A stretch of DNA of 64,000 nucleotides from Paracoccaceae bacterium (GTDB lineage: Bacteria; Pseudomonadota; Alphaproteobacteria; Rhodobacterales; Rhodobacteraceae), in the NCBI GenBank assembly GCA_014872815.1, contig WKFK01000015.1, forward strand, positions 496,001 to 560,000, read 5' to 3'. The notes beneath the pieces are model-generated. The model did not search any database. It was not told the DNA's origin and saw nothing but the letters and a program-made list of their open reading frames with translations. Positions within the stretch are counted from its first letter, which is position 1. Every line of letters starts with the position of its first letter. Below, in pieces: positions 1 to 8,651 of this stretch. Both the position numbers and the translations under genes were made by a program.

Positions 1-47
1 GCGGTACTTAGCACCAGCGTGAGGGCGCCCCCGAGGACATGCTTCAT
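1..47 (-). CDS. N-terminus of a small secreted or lipoprotein-like protein (cut by window edge)
   Basis: Only the first 15 codons lie in the window, reading MKHVLGGALTLVLST on the minus strand. A lysine-histidine start followed by a hydrophobic run is typical of a signal peptide. A strong ribosome binding site (GGAGG) sits 5 bases before the ATG. It lies downstream of leuB in the same direction, but the leuB terminator hairpin comes between them, so it is probably expressed separately. The rest of the protein is outside the window and no function can be given. Confidence 0.55.
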   Translation of the reverse strand, partial: MKHVLGGALTLVLST

Positions 48-113
48 GTCGACCTCCAAAACTTACCTGCCTTAGTGGTAGCAGCTTGAAGACCTTCGCG
101 GAAAACAAATTGC

Positions 114-145
114 CCAAAAGGTAAAGGCGCCCCTAAGGACGCCTT
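114..145 (-). terminator. Rho-independent terminator of leuB
   Basis: On the minus strand an AAGGCGTCC / GGGGCGCCTT stem with a TTA loop (124-145) is followed by TTTACCTTTT. It lies 28 bases past the leuB stop codon. Confidence 0.65.
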
Positions 146-172
146 CGCAAATTCTTAAGCTATGACTTACGC

Positions 173-1276
173 TTACAGGCTGGCGTCGAGCGCTGCCAGC
201 AGGGCGTCGCCCATCTCAGATGTGGACACAGGGGTGCCGCCTTCCGCTTGCATCAGGTCTGCGGTGCGCACGCCATCCGCCAGAACTTTCTCCACGGCTG
301 CTTCCAGACGGTCCGCTTCCGTGCCTTCGTTGAAGGAGTAGCGCAGCGCCATGGCAAAGGAGAGCACACAGGCGCATGGGTTGGCTTTGCCTTCGCCCGC
401 GATGTCAGGCGCGGAGCCGTGTACCGGTTCGTACAGTGCTTTTGGACGGCCGTTGTCCATTGGTGCGCCAAGGGAGGCGGAGGGCAGCATGCCGAGCGAG
501 CCGGTCAGCATCGCGGCGCAGTCGGACAGGATGTCGCCAAACAGGTTGTCGGTGTAGATCACGTCAAACTGCTTTGGTGCGCGCACCAGCTGCATCGCGC
601 CGTTGTCGGCATACATGTGGGAGACTTCCACCTCTGGGTAGTCTTTGGCCACTTCGTTGACCACTTCACGCCACAGGATGCCGCTTTCCATCACGTTGGC
701 TTTTTCCATGGAGCACAGACGCTTGTCGCGCTTCATCGCCAGCTCAAACGCCGCGCGGGCGCCACGCTCGATTTCGGATTCGGTGTAGCGCTGGGTGTTG
801 ATGCCCACACGCTCGTTGCCTTCTTCAAAGATGCCGCGCGGCTCCCCGAAGTACACACCGGAGGTCAGTTCGCGCACGATCATGATGTCCAGACCAGACA
901 CGATGTCGGTTTTCAGTGAGGAGAAGTCCGCCAGCGCGTCAAAACACTGCGCCGGGCGCAGGTTGGCAAACAGGTCCATCTCTTTGCGCAGGCGCAGCAG
1001 GCCGCGCTCTGGCTTCACGGAGAAGTCCAGATCGTCGTACTTTGGTCCACCCACGGCGCCCAGCAGAACCGCGTCCACTTCTTGCGCTTTGGCCATGGTG
1101 TCGTCGTGCAGCGGCACACCGTGTTTGTCATAGGCTGCGCCGCCAACAAGGTCTTCGCTCACGTCAAATTTCAGGCCGCGTTTGTCGCCAAACCAGCCAA
1201 TAATACGCTGGACCTGGGCCATGACTTCGGGGCCGATGCCGTCGCCGGCGAGGATGAGAAGCGAAGGGTTGCTCAT
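173..1276 (-). CDS. leuB: 3-isopropylmalate dehydrogenase
   Basis: LeuB oxidatively decarboxylates 3-isopropylmalate to 2-oxoisocaproate with NAD+, the third step of leucine synthesis in the cytoplasm. The 367-aa product is the normal length. It begins [15 protein letters not shown], and carries the family signatures GAVGGPKYD near residue 75 and, near residue 220, [11 protein letters not shown] followed by [16 protein letters not shown] (substrate and metal binding). The NAD-site segment [12 protein letters not shown] is near residue 285. The gene is separated from leuC and leuD by about 5 kb of unrelated genes, an arrangement where leu genes are in one neighbourhood but not one operon. It ends at a hairpin terminator. 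Confidence 0.97.
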   Translation of the reverse strand: MSNPSLLILAGDGIGPEVMAQVQRIIGWFGDKRGLKFDVSEDLVGGAAYDKHGVPLHDDTMAKAQEVDAVLLGAVGGPKYDDLDFSVKPERGLLRLRKEMDLFANLRPAQCFDALADFSSLKTDIVSGLDIMIVRELTSGVYFGEPRGIFEEGNERVGINTQRYTESEIERGARAAFELAMKRDKRLCSMEKANVMESGILWREVVNEVAKDYPEVEVSHMYADNGAMQLVRAPKQFDVIYTDNLFGDILSDCAAMLTGSLGMLPSASLGAPMDNGRPKALYEPVHGSAPDIAGEGKANPCACVLSFAMALRYSFNEGTEADRLEAAVEKVLADGVRTADLMQAEGGTPVSTSEMGDALLAALDASL

Positions 1277-1334
1277 TGCGGTGCGTCCTTGATCAAATAG
1301 GTTCGCTACGGGTTACCGATTGACGCACGAAAGA

Positions 1335-2231
1335 TCAAGAAACAAAGGGCTTTAATGCGCTCTCAAGGTGGGTCCAAACACGGGAAATGCGCGGGGTGTG
1401 GCGCAGGCTTTCATGGGCGGTGAGCCAGACCGGCAAATGTGGAATTGGAAAGTCGATGTTGATCTCTTCGATTCCCGGTGTTTGCCGCGCAATGTGGCTC
1501 TGGCAAAACCCCAATCCGCAGCCCGCGCGCACCAGTTCCCAATAGGTGGTTTGATGGTCACAGCGTACGGCAAACCAATCCCGATCCGCAGGGATGCCCA
1601 TGCCCCGCATCTCTCGAATAATTTCATCGTTTGCATCATAGCCGACGATGTCATGATGGGGCAGGTCATCGGCTCCGGTGGGGCGACCTTTGCGCGCGAT
1701 GTAGCTCTCGGCGGCAAACATGCCCAGTTCGATATCACCAAGATGTTTGGTGATCATGTCGAGCTGCTCGGGGCGATACATGCGCACGGCAATATCAGCT
1801 TCGCGAAACAGCAGGTTCTGCGATTGATCGGACGGCACAAGCTCGATCTGGATTTGCGGTTCCTGCTGGCGCAGGTCGGCCAGGATGCCCGGCATGACAT
1901 GATGCGCCATGAAGATCGACGACGAAATGCGCACCGTGCCGGCAAGATCGGTCTCACCACCGGCGGCGGCCAGCGACAGGTCGGCCATGGCGGCGGCCAT
2001 CCGTTGCGCAGGCGCGAGCAGCGCTTGGCCTGTGTCCGTCAATTCAAAGCCCCGCGCATGTCGGTGAAACACCTCGACCTTCAACGTGTCTTCGAGCGTT
2101 TTGATGTGTCGCCCCAACGTGGGTTGGGAGGCATTAAGCTGCCGCGCCGCACCAGACAAAGAGCCGGTTTCCGCCACGACCAGAAAGGACTGGATCAACG
2201 ACCAGTCGAGGTTTGAGAATGCCTTTTCCAT
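1335..2231 (-). CDS. LysR-family transcriptional regulator
   Basis: The 298-aa protein has an N-terminal winged helix-turn-helix (about residues 9-68, WSLIQSFLVVAETGSLSGAA then QPTLGRHIKTLE) and a C-terminal periplasmic-binding-protein-like effector domain, the standard LysR layout and length. It is transcribed divergently from the epimerase-like gene at 2329, with only about 100 bases between the two starts. LysR regulators commonly control a divergent neighbour, so that gene is the likely target. Two perfect inverted repeats in the shared gap (2230-2243 and 2276-2287) are candidate operators, the first overlapping this gene's own start codon, which would fit autorepression. The effector is unknown. 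Confidence 0.93.
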   Translation of the reverse strand: MEKAFSNLDWSLIQSFLVVAETGSLSGAARQLNASQPTLGRHIKTLEDTLKVEVFHRHARGFELTDTGQALLAPAQRMAAAMADLSLAAAGGETDLAGTVRISSSIFMAHHVMPGILADLRQQEPQIQIELVPSDQSQNLLFREADIAVRMYRPEQLDMITKHLGDIELGMFAAESYIARKGRPTGADDLPHHDIVGYDANDEIIREMRGMGIPADRDWFAVRCDHQTTYWELVRAGCGLGFCQSHIARQTPGIEEINIDFPIPHLPVWLTAHESLRHTPRISRVWTHLESALKPFVS

Positions 2232-2287
2232 TCATTTATGAATATCACGACTGCGAATTTCGCCAATACCTAACTGCATTCGAATGC
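2230..2287. promoter_or_regulatory. Divergent promoter region with two perfect inverted repeats
   Basis: ATTCAT-TT-ATGAAT (2230-2243) overlaps the start of the LysR gene, and GCATTCGAATGC (2276-2287) lies between it and the divergent gene. Both are perfect palindromes and are candidate LysR operator sites. Confidence 0.45.
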
Positions 2288-2328
2288 GTCATGTTTGCTT
2301 TAAGACGCCAGACAGCAGGAGTGAGATC

Positions 2329-3225
2329 ATGGCACAGACGGTTTTGATACTTGGCGCAAACGGCCGGTTTGGACGCAACGCGGCGCAGGCTTTTGCCAAG
2401 GCGGGGTGGGATGTGCGCCCCTTTGATCGCAGCAAAGACCGGCTGCACGAGGCAGTACATGGCGTGCAGGTGATCGTGAACGCTTGGAACCCACAATACT
2501 TCGACTGGGCCGAACAAGTTCCTAAACTGCACGACGAGGTAATTGCTGCTGCTAAGATGGTGGATGCCACGGTGATCGTGCCGGGCAACGTTTATGTTTT
2601 CGGCGAACAAACCCCCAGCCCATGGGGCGTGACCACCCCGCATCAGGCGGCAAACCCTCTCGGCCAAATCCGTCGTGACATGGAGCGGACCTATCGCTTT
2701 AGCGAGGTGCGTACGATCATTCTGCGGGCCGGGGATTTCATCGACACAGAGGCCTCAGGCAATTGGTTTGACATGATCATGACACCCAAGACTGGCCGGG
2801 GCGTGCTGACCTATCCGGGCAAGCGCGATGTGGACCATGCGTGGGCCTATCTGCCGGACCTCTGCCGTGCCGCTGTGATGTTGGCGGAGAAGCGGGACCA
2901 GCTGAACCGTTTCGAAGACGTGCCGTTCCCGGGCTACACGCTGACCGGCAACGATTTGGCGCAGGCGTTGGAACAGGTTCTGGGGCGGACGTTGAAGGTC
3001 AAATCCATGGCGTGGTGGGCCATCCAATTGGCCTCACCAGTGTGGAAACTGGCGCCGCATTTGCTGGAAATGCGCTACCTTTGGAACACGCCGCATTGCC
3101 TAGATGGCGCACGGTTTGAGGAATTGCTGCCGGAGTTTGAGCCCACCGAGTTGCACAAGGCTTTGGCCACTGCGCTGCCTGCGACAGCGGTGCCTCAAAA
3201 CGCGATGTCGACCCAAACCATATGA
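2329..3225 (+). CDS. NAD(P)-dependent epimerase/dehydratase-like protein
   Basis: The product is an extended short-chain dehydrogenase-type protein of 298 aa. It opens with a Rossmann nucleotide-binding motif, VLILGANGRFGR, in the first 20 residues, and has an NAD-epimerase style fold (NVYVFG segment around residue 88). The reading frame is open from 2284, but the ATG at 2329 is preceded by an AGGAGTGAG ribosome binding site, so that start is used. It is divergent from the LysR regulator, which probably controls it. The substrate cannot be told from sequence. Its end slightly overlaps the end of the convergent hydrolase gene. Confidence 0.85.
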   Translation: MAQTVLILGANGRFGRNAAQAFAKAGWDVRPFDRSKDRLHEAVHGVQVIVNAWNPQYFDWAEQVPKLHDEVIAAAKMVDATVIVPGNVYVFGEQTPSPWGVTTPHQAANPLGQIRRDMERTYRFSEVRTIILRAGDFIDTEASGNWFDMIMTPKTGRGVLTYPGKRDVDHAWAYLPDLCRAAVMLAEKRDQLNRFEDVPFPGYTLTGNDLAQALEQVLGRTLKVKSMAWWAIQLASPVWKLAPHLLEMRYLWNTPHCLDGARFEELLPEFEPTELHKALATALPATAVPQNAMSTQTI

Positions 3226-4211
3226 TGTCGGCTGGCCCTGATGTCTTTCACCGACAGCAAGTCATGTCCCTTTTCATTGGGTTTGGGCCAAAACACCCCG
3301 GTGTCGATCACCCGTAGATCGGCGCTGGGTAGGACATAATCGACTCGCAGATCCCCCGGCGTCGGTTCCCGCCAATCCACGGTGGGCCCCGCCTGTGCCA
3401 GCGGGTCTTGCAGGCGCGGGTCATTCAGCAAAGCTTGAATGGCCGCGTGCCGCCCCTCGCCTTTTTGCGGATCAAGGTTCGCGCCCCCCATCAAGACAAA
3501 CGGCGGCTCTGGTGCGGGGTCAAGTTTGCCATCCAGCAGATGAGACCACAGGCGAATCTCATCCGCATTGCGCAACCCGTTTTGATCCTCCGGCCCGTCA
3601 AACACCGGCGGCCCAGCGGCAAAGAGCATGAGCGTCACTGGGCCGTCGGGATGCAGCACCGGCACAACCCAGTGTCCCTTTGAGGACAGCCGCTGAATGG
3701 CTTGCGCCTCATCAGACGGGAACGGTTGCCCATTTACTTCGGGCAGGATGGCCTCCGGCAAATCCCGCCACAGCAACGCCGAGAAATCCGTCGCCTCGCC
3801 AAAGGGCCAACGCGACAGAACCGCCATGCCACCAGCCCCGCGAAACTTGCCATACCCCTGCGCATCCGCCGGTGTGTGCAACCGTCCGTCCCCGTTCATG
3901 TCGAGCCCAGTAGGAATGCCAGTGTTGGGGGGCAGCGCAAAGACATGCGGATAGTCAACGCCGCCTTTGCCAAACTGATCGCGCAGTGCCTTGGCCCCAA
4001 GCAGATCGGCATCATAGTCCACACCTTGCAAGAAAAGGATGTCCGGCGCGAGATGTGTCACCACCTGCGTGATTGCCACGACCTGCGGATCGTCTCGCGC
4101 GATATCGCGCAACATGATGCCCGGCCCTTTGCGGCTCAGTTCCACATCATAAGTCGCCACGCGGATCGTCTCCGCATGGGCCAAACTTACAAAAAGCAGA
4201 AAGCCGATCAG
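3195..4211 (-). CDS. Exported endonuclease/exonuclease/phosphatase-family protein
   Basis: Residues after the signal peptide (ETIRVATYDVELSRKGPG) and the closing DLLSVKDIRASRHHMVWVDIAF match the EEP superfamily, which cleaves phosphodiester or phosphomonoester bonds. A catalytic-type SRHH segment and an inner DYVLPS motif are visible. A signal peptide, LIGFLLFVSLAHA, directs it to the periplasm. The frame has no ATG, GTG or TTG near this signal peptide. The best start is a CTG at 4211 that overlaps the stop of the upstream gene (C-TGA), giving 338 aa and implying translational coupling. An ATG start at 4340 would add an improbable out-of-frame copy of the upstream gene. Substrate unknown. Confidence 0.75.
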   Translation of the reverse strand: MIGFLLFVSLAHAETIRVATYDVELSRKGPGIMLRDIARDDPQVVAITQVVTHLAPDILFLQGVDYDADLLGAKALRDQFGKGGVDYPHVFALPPNTGIPTGLDMNGDGRLHTPADAQGYGKFRGAGGMAVLSRWPFGEATDFSALLWRDLPEAILPEVNGQPFPSDEAQAIQRLSSKGHWVVPVLHPDGPVTLMLFAAGPPVFDGPEDQNGLRNADEIRLWSHLLDGKLDPAPEPPFVLMGGANLDPQKGEGRHAAIQALLNDPRLQDPLAQAGPTVDWREPTPGDLRVDYVLPSADLRVIDTGVFWPKPNEKGHDLLSVKDIRASRHHMVWVDIAF

Positions 4212-5053
4212 GCGGCAGAAGACACCGGATGCGTGCCGCGCGACGCGGCATAGGCGCGGCGGCGGTTCTCGTCGATCATGGTGGCAATGCGGCTCATGGC
4301 AATGCCGCGCATAATCATGCTGGCCGGTATGAAAGCCCATGCGCTGATGGTCCAGATCATTGTCATCGGATCGCTTAAGTAGATCGGATCAATCAGGTCC
4401 GACATCATCTGAATGATCGCCGGGATTAAGAATGGCATAAGAAATCCTAACGCAATGTTAAGACGGCCATCCCGTTGCAGGCGGGGCAGCACATCGCCGC
4501 CTGCGGTCGGGTCAAATAGCGGCAGGTTTATCCAGACGTTGAACGCCCCGTTGCGTGCGGGCCATTCCAGAATGCGGACAAAGAAGTAGAACACCGCCAA
4601 GGTCATCAGAGAGATTAGATAGCTGAGACCGGACGCGGTGCGCACCTCTTTGATCAGCTCCGGCGTGGCGTTTTCCGGCAGCATGATCACCATCAACCGC
4701 ACGGGCGAATACGGAAAGTCAATGGCGTCGCCAACAATGATGCCAAGCGCGTGCAGGAACGCGGTGAAGGCATTCGGGGCCACTTCGCCACGGGCAATCA
4801 CCGAGAGTGCGAAGACGGTGAGAAAGATCGCCAGAAAGCGCATCCGGTTGAAGGGCGGCGCGTGGCGGAATTCGATGAACGACGGTGCGGTGGTCACATA
4901 TTCGATGAACACCAGGATCGAGCTGAAGATCGCAAACAGCAGCACAATGTGCACCACATCTTCGCTCACAGTGGGCAAGATGATGGCTGGCAAGGCAAAC
5001 AGCAATGCCACCAGTCCCGCACGCGTTGCCGCGCCAATGATTCTGCCTATCAC
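4208..5053 (-). CDS. Conserved multi-spanning membrane protein
   Basis: The 281-aa product has about six hydrophobic segments, including residues 12-30, 36-53, 72-90 and about 145-165, separated by short loops and ending in a soluble arginine-rich tail (MIDENRRRAYAASRG). I do not recognise a family. It overlaps the following EEP-family gene by 4 bases, so the two are probably co-translated and may act together at the envelope. No enzyme motif is visible. Confidence 0.75.
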   Translation of the reverse strand: MIGRIIGAATRAGLVALLFALPAIILPTVSEDVVHIVLLFAIFSSILVFIEYVTTAPSFIEFRHAPPFNRMRFLAIFLTVFALSVIARGEVAPNAFTAFLHALGIIVGDAIDFPYSPVRLMVIMLPENATPELIKEVRTASGLSYLISLMTLAVFYFFVRILEWPARNGAFNVWINLPLFDPTAGGDVLPRLQRDGRLNIALGFLMPFLIPAIIQMMSDLIDPIYLSDPMTMIWTISAWAFIPASMIMRGIAMSRIATMIDENRRRAYAASRGTHPVSSAA

Positions 5054-5390
5054 AGCTCGTGTCCCTTCAAACCGGATGTCGCGTTGTGTGGCTCTCTGGC
5101 CGTGCGATCTTGTTCCAACTTGATCCCGCTCTGACGGCGGGGTGCCTCATTTATGCCTTATTGTGGCACTTGCTTGGGATAAGTCTCAAGGTTTTGTTTG
5201 CAAACTCTTCCGAAATCCTCACCCGCAAGCCCAGACTGGTGCGTGTTTGCATCAATCAAGGCGGTGCGAAAACCGCTGTTTTTCAGGGTGATGCTAAATA
5301 TTGTGGGAGGTTTTTGTACAGCCACAAGGGTGTTCCGCGGAATTGAGGGGGGCTAAGAAAGTGCGCGCCACATTTTTGCCTCAATTGTCC
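5054..5390. other. Intergenic stretch without a recognisable gene
   Basis: About 340 bases between the membrane protein start and the end of the acetyltransferase gene. Small plus-strand frames exist, but they lack a ribosome binding site, coding-like composition or recognisable motifs. It presumably contains the promoter for the minus-strand pair 5053 to 3195. I see no clear hairpin or repeat. Confidence 0.4.
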
Positions 5391-5978
5391 TCAGCCGCGG
5401 GAGAGGCCCTTGTCCGAGGCCTTCAAGGACCAAAATTCGCAGTCTTCAAACTGCTCACGGGCCGGGGCCCAAACGGCCTCAACGCCATCCCGTGTCATTC
5501 CGATTTTTGCGAGTAATGCGAGCGAAGCGGTATTGGCGACCTGCGCACCGGCCCGCACTGACATTGCGCCGAGCTGATTAAATGCAAAATCAATTGCACC
5601 TTGTAACAGCTCCATCGCGAAGCCTTGCCGCTGATACTCTTCGCCAATCCAATAGCCCAGTTCGGCGCAGTCGCCAGCAATGTCGAGTTTGCACCAGCCT
5701 ATAATGTCACTGCTGTCCTTAGCCAACACCACGGCGGCAAACACCGCACCTTGCTGCATCGCTTCGATGTTGTTGCGGAGAATGCTTTCCGTGTCTTGTT
5801 GCGAGAGCGGCGTTGGCCAAACGGCCACCCACCTGCTGATCTCCGGTGTCATCAAATTGGTGAGCGCGTCTGCGTCTTCCATCCGACAGGGGCGGAGCAG
5901 TAGGCGTTCGGTATCTATTGAGAAGTCCAAAAAACTATCAAGCGGCCCAATGGGCCCCGTGGTTTCTTCCATAATCAA
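5391..5978 (-). CDS. GNAT-family N-acetyltransferase (RimJ/RimL-like)
   Basis: The 195-aa protein shows the RimJ/RimL type of GNAT fold. It has DTERLLLRPCRMEDADAL near residues 18-36, then IIGWCKLD and ELGYWIGEEYQRQGFAMELLQGAIDFAF with the acetyl-CoA-binding Q/RxxG segment (RQGFA), and a C-terminal TASLALLAKIGMTRDG segment. Such enzymes transfer acetyl groups from acetyl-CoA to protein N-termini, antibiotics or small amines. The target here is unknown. The start overlaps the stop of the small upstream ORF by 4 bases (ATGA), so the two form a short operon. Confidence 0.85.
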   Translation of the reverse strand: MIMEETTGPIGPLDSFLDFSIDTERLLLRPCRMEDADALTNLMTPEISRWVAVWPTPLSQQDTESILRNNIEAMQQGAVFAAVVLAKDSSDIIGWCKLDIAGDCAELGYWIGEEYQRQGFAMELLQGAIDFAFNQLGAMSVRAGAQVANTASLALLAKIGMTRDGVEAVWAPAREQFEDCEFWSLKASDKGLSRG

Positions 5979-6292
5979 GTACGCTTTTGGGTGAGGCCAT
6001 ATAGGCGAGTTTTGTGGTGGTTAAATCGCTCATTTAAACCGTTAAGCTCCTCTTCGGTGCCGGTATCTCCATTTAAATTGTGGAACACTATGTCATTGAA
6101 TGACCCCATGCCGCCGTAAATAGCTTGGACGGCGTTACACAGCTGGGTTTCGTTTGTGGCCTCCATCAGGCTGCGTAGTTGGCTGACCCAAAGTTCCCGC
6201 CCTTCGGACCTTTCCAAGAGCTCGATTAGAACCTTCAACTCATCGTGGATACGTTCTACGCGGCTTTTTTGCCTGAACAGTTTTTTAAACAT
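5975..6292 (-). CDS. Hypothetical protein, about 105 aa
   Basis: The frame is open from 6322, but the part before MFKKLFRQKSRVERIH overlaps the leuD terminator hairpin. The ATG at 6292 is therefore the more natural start. The product is a small, charged, soluble protein without recognisable domain. Its stop codon overlaps the start of the acetyltransferase gene (ATGA), which supports it being translated. It lies directly after the leuD terminator and is more AT-rich than its neighbours. Function unknown. Confidence 0.55.
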   Translation of the reverse strand: MFKKLFRQKSRVERIHDELKVLIELLERSEGRELWVSQLRSLMEATNETQLCNAVQAIYGGMGSFNDIVFHNLNGDTGTEEELNGLNERFNHHKTRLYGLTQKRT

Positions 6293-6302
6293 GCCAATCA
6301 AC

Positions 6303-6340
6303 CCAAAAGAAAACCCGCACAACTTGAACGGTTGTGCGGG
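6303..6340 (-). terminator. Strong Rho-independent terminator of leuCD
   Basis: On the minus strand a perfect 10-bp stem, CCCGCACAAC / GTTGTGCGGG (6314-6323 with 6331-6340), is followed by TTTTCTTTT. It begins 28 bases after the leuD stop. Confidence 0.9.
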
Positions 6341-6367
6341 GTCATGTCAATCAGCGGTCTCTGGCCT

Positions 6368-6973
6368 TTACACCCAAGGGCGCTCTGCACCCGCCTTGGC
6401 TTCATAGGCGTCGATGGAGGCTTCTTTCTCCATTGTCAGGCCGATGTCGTCCAGACCGTTCAGCAAGCAGTGCTTTTTGAACGCATCCACCTCGAACTTG
6501 ATGACTTCACCGTCCGATGTGGTGATTTCCTGCGCTTCCAGATCCACGGTCATACGGGCGTTTTCGCCCTTTTCCGCGTCCTTCATCAGCACATCCACCT
6601 GCTCCTGCGGCAGCACGATCGGCAGCATGCCGTTCTTGAAGCTGTTGTTGAAGAAGATGTCGGCAAAGGAGGTGGAGACAATCACCTTGATGCCAAAATC
6701 ATCCAGAGCCCAAGGCGCGTGTTCACGCGAGGAGCCACAGCCGAAGTTGTCGCCTGCGATCAGGATCTGCGCGCTGCGGTACTGCGGCTTGTTCAGAACA
6801 AAATCTTCGATTTCGCTGCCGTCGCGGTTGTAGCGCATCTCGTCAAACAGGCTCACACCAAAGCCGGTTCGCTGGATCGACTTCAGGAAGCGCTTGGGGA
6901 TGATCATGTCGGTGTCGATATTCACCAGCGGCATAGGCGCGGCGATACCGGAGAAGGTTTCGAATTTTTTCAT
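6368..6973 (-). CDS. leuD: 3-isopropylmalate dehydratase small subunit
   Basis: LeuD forms the swivelling small subunit of isopropylmalate isomerase with LeuC, converting 2- to 3-isopropylmalate in leucine synthesis. The 201-aa length is typical. Signatures include [14 protein letters not shown] near residue 18 and [17 protein letters not shown] near residue 74, the substrate-binding loop. It lies 12 bases after leuC and is cotranscribed with it. A strong terminator follows. Confidence 0.97.
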   Translation of the reverse strand: MKKFETFSGIAAPMPLVNIDTDMIIPKRFLKSIQRTGFGVSLFDEMRYNRDGSEIEDFVLNKPQYRSAQILIAGDNFGCGSSREHAPWALDDFGIKVIVSTSFADIFFNNSFKNGMLPIVLPQEQVDVLMKDAEKGENARMTVDLEAQEITTSDGEVIKFEVDAFKKHCLLNGLDDIGLTMEKEASIDAYEAKAGAERPWV

Positions 6974-6985
6974 AACGCTGGCTCC

Positions 6986-8392
6986 TTACATCAGCTCGCG
7001 AATGTCGGTGAGCTTGCCGGTGATTGCGGCAGCGGCGGCCATGGCAGGGGATACGAGGTGCGTGCGGCCCTTGTAGCCCTGACGGCCTTCGAAGTTGCGG
7101 TTCGAGGTAGACGCGCAGCGCTCGTTTTCCGACAGCTGATCTGGGTTCATTGCCAGACACATGGAGCACCCAGCCAAACGCCATTCAAAGCCGGCCTCGC
7201 GGAAGATATCCGCCAGACCTTCTTCTTCCGCCTGCGCCCGCACAAGACCGGAGCCCGGCACGATCATCGCGCGCATGCCTTCCTTGATCTTCTTGCCTTT
7301 CAGCACTTCGGCAGCAGCGCGCATGTCTTCGATCCGGCCGTTGGTGCAGGAGCCAATGAACACGGTGTCGATCTCGATGTCGGTCAGCTTCTGACCCGGG
7401 GTCAGCCCCATATACTCGATAGAGCGACGGGCCGCCTCTACCTTACCACCTTCAAAATCTTCCGGCGCAGGCACAACACCGGTGATCGGCAGCACATCCT
7501 CAGGGCTGGTGCCCCAGGTCACAACCGGCTGAATGTCTTCGCCTTTGATGGTCACAACCTTGTCGAAGTGCGCGCCTTCGTCGGTGTACAGCGTCTTCCA
7601 GTACTCCAGCGCCTGCTCCCACGCACCTGCTTTTGGCGCATGTGGGCGGCCTTTGCAGTAGGCAAACGTGGTCTCATCTGGCGCAATCAGACCAGCGCGG
7701 GCGCCGCCTTCGATCGCCATGTTGCAAACCGTCATGCGGCCTTCCATGGATAGATCGCGGATCGCTTCCCCACAATATTCGATCACATAGCCGGTACCGC
7801 CGCCGGTGCCGGTTTCACCAATCACGGCCAGGGTGATGTCCTTGGCGGTCACGCCCGGCTTCAGTTTGCCGGTGATCTCCACCTTCATGTTTTTGGACTT
7901 CTTCTGGATCAGCGTTTGGGTCGCGAGCACGTGCTCCACCTCAGAGGTGCCGATACCATGCGCCAGCGCACCAAAGGCGCCGTGGGTCGCGGTGTGGCTG
8001 TCGCCACACACCACAGTCATGCCCGGCAGGGTCCAGCCGTTTTCAGGGCCAACAATGTGCACGATGCCCTGACGCACGTCAGACACCGGATAGTAGTGCA
8101 CGCCAAACTCCTTGGCATTTTTGTCCAGCGCTTCCACCTGAATGCGCGACTCTTCGGTCATCTGCGCCGGGTCTTCGCGGCCCGCTGTGGTCGGCACATT
8201 GTGGTCCGGCACCGCGATGGTTTTTTCCGGCGCGCGCACTTTGCGGCCCGCCATGCGCAGACCTTCAAACGCCTGTGGGCTGGTCACTTCGTGGACGAGG
8301 TGACGGTCGATATACAACAGGCAGGTGCCATCGTCGGCTTCATGCGCAACATGGGCATCCCAGATCTTATCATAGAGCGTTTTGGGGGACAT
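6986..8392 (-). CDS. leuC: 3-isopropylmalate dehydratase large subunit
   Basis: LeuC is the aconitase-type [4Fe-4S] subunit of isopropylmalate isomerase. The ATG at 8392 ([14 protein letters not shown]) has a GAGAGG ribosome binding site and gives 468 aa, the family length. The open frame extends upstream to 8449, but without support. Cluster cysteines are visible in [14 protein letters not shown] and in [27 protein letters not shown] is the aconitase signature. leuD follows at 12 bases, forming an operon. Confidence 0.97.
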   Translation of the reverse strand: MSPKTLYDKIWDAHVAHEADDGTCLLYIDRHLVHEVTSPQAFEGLRMAGRKVRAPEKTIAVPDHNVPTTAGREDPAQMTEESRIQVEALDKNAKEFGVHYYPVSDVRQGIVHIVGPENGWTLPGMTVVCGDSHTATHGAFGALAHGIGTSEVEHVLATQTLIQKKSKNMKVEITGKLKPGVTAKDITLAVIGETGTGGGTGYVIEYCGEAIRDLSMEGRMTVCNMAIEGGARAGLIAPDETTFAYCKGRPHAPKAGAWEQALEYWKTLYTDEGAHFDKVVTIKGEDIQPVVTWGTSPEDVLPITGVVPAPEDFEGGKVEAARRSIEYMGLTPGQKLTDIEIDTVFIGSCTNGRIEDMRAAAEVLKGKKIKEGMRAMIVPGSGLVRAQAEEEGLADIFREAGFEWRLAGCSMCLAMNPDQLSENERCASTSNRNFEGRQGYKGRTHLVSPAMAAAAAITGKLTDIRELM

Positions 8393-8651
8393 GGGTCCTC
8401 TCCACTTTGTTTGGATAGCTGAAAATATGGCTGACGTGCGGGCGCGCAAACGCGCGCCACTCGCTCATAGTGCGGCGATGACAGATTTACTCTGACCAAA
8501 GAAGCGCCATGGCAAAAAGGCGCGGTCAGCAATGTCATAGATGCGTTTCATGCCTCTCCCCTACAGGGTCGCGCAGATTCCTTCAAGCAGAAGCACACAA
8601 TCCGAAACAGCTGCGTTGCCGCAGAGGCCAGCAGCATGCAAGGATGGATGT

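Noticed and set aside
6245-7753. Plus-strand 502-aa open frame
   Set aside because: Entirely antisense to leuD and leuC; residue composition (His/Val/Gly-rich) is that of a shadow frame and there is no ribosome binding site.
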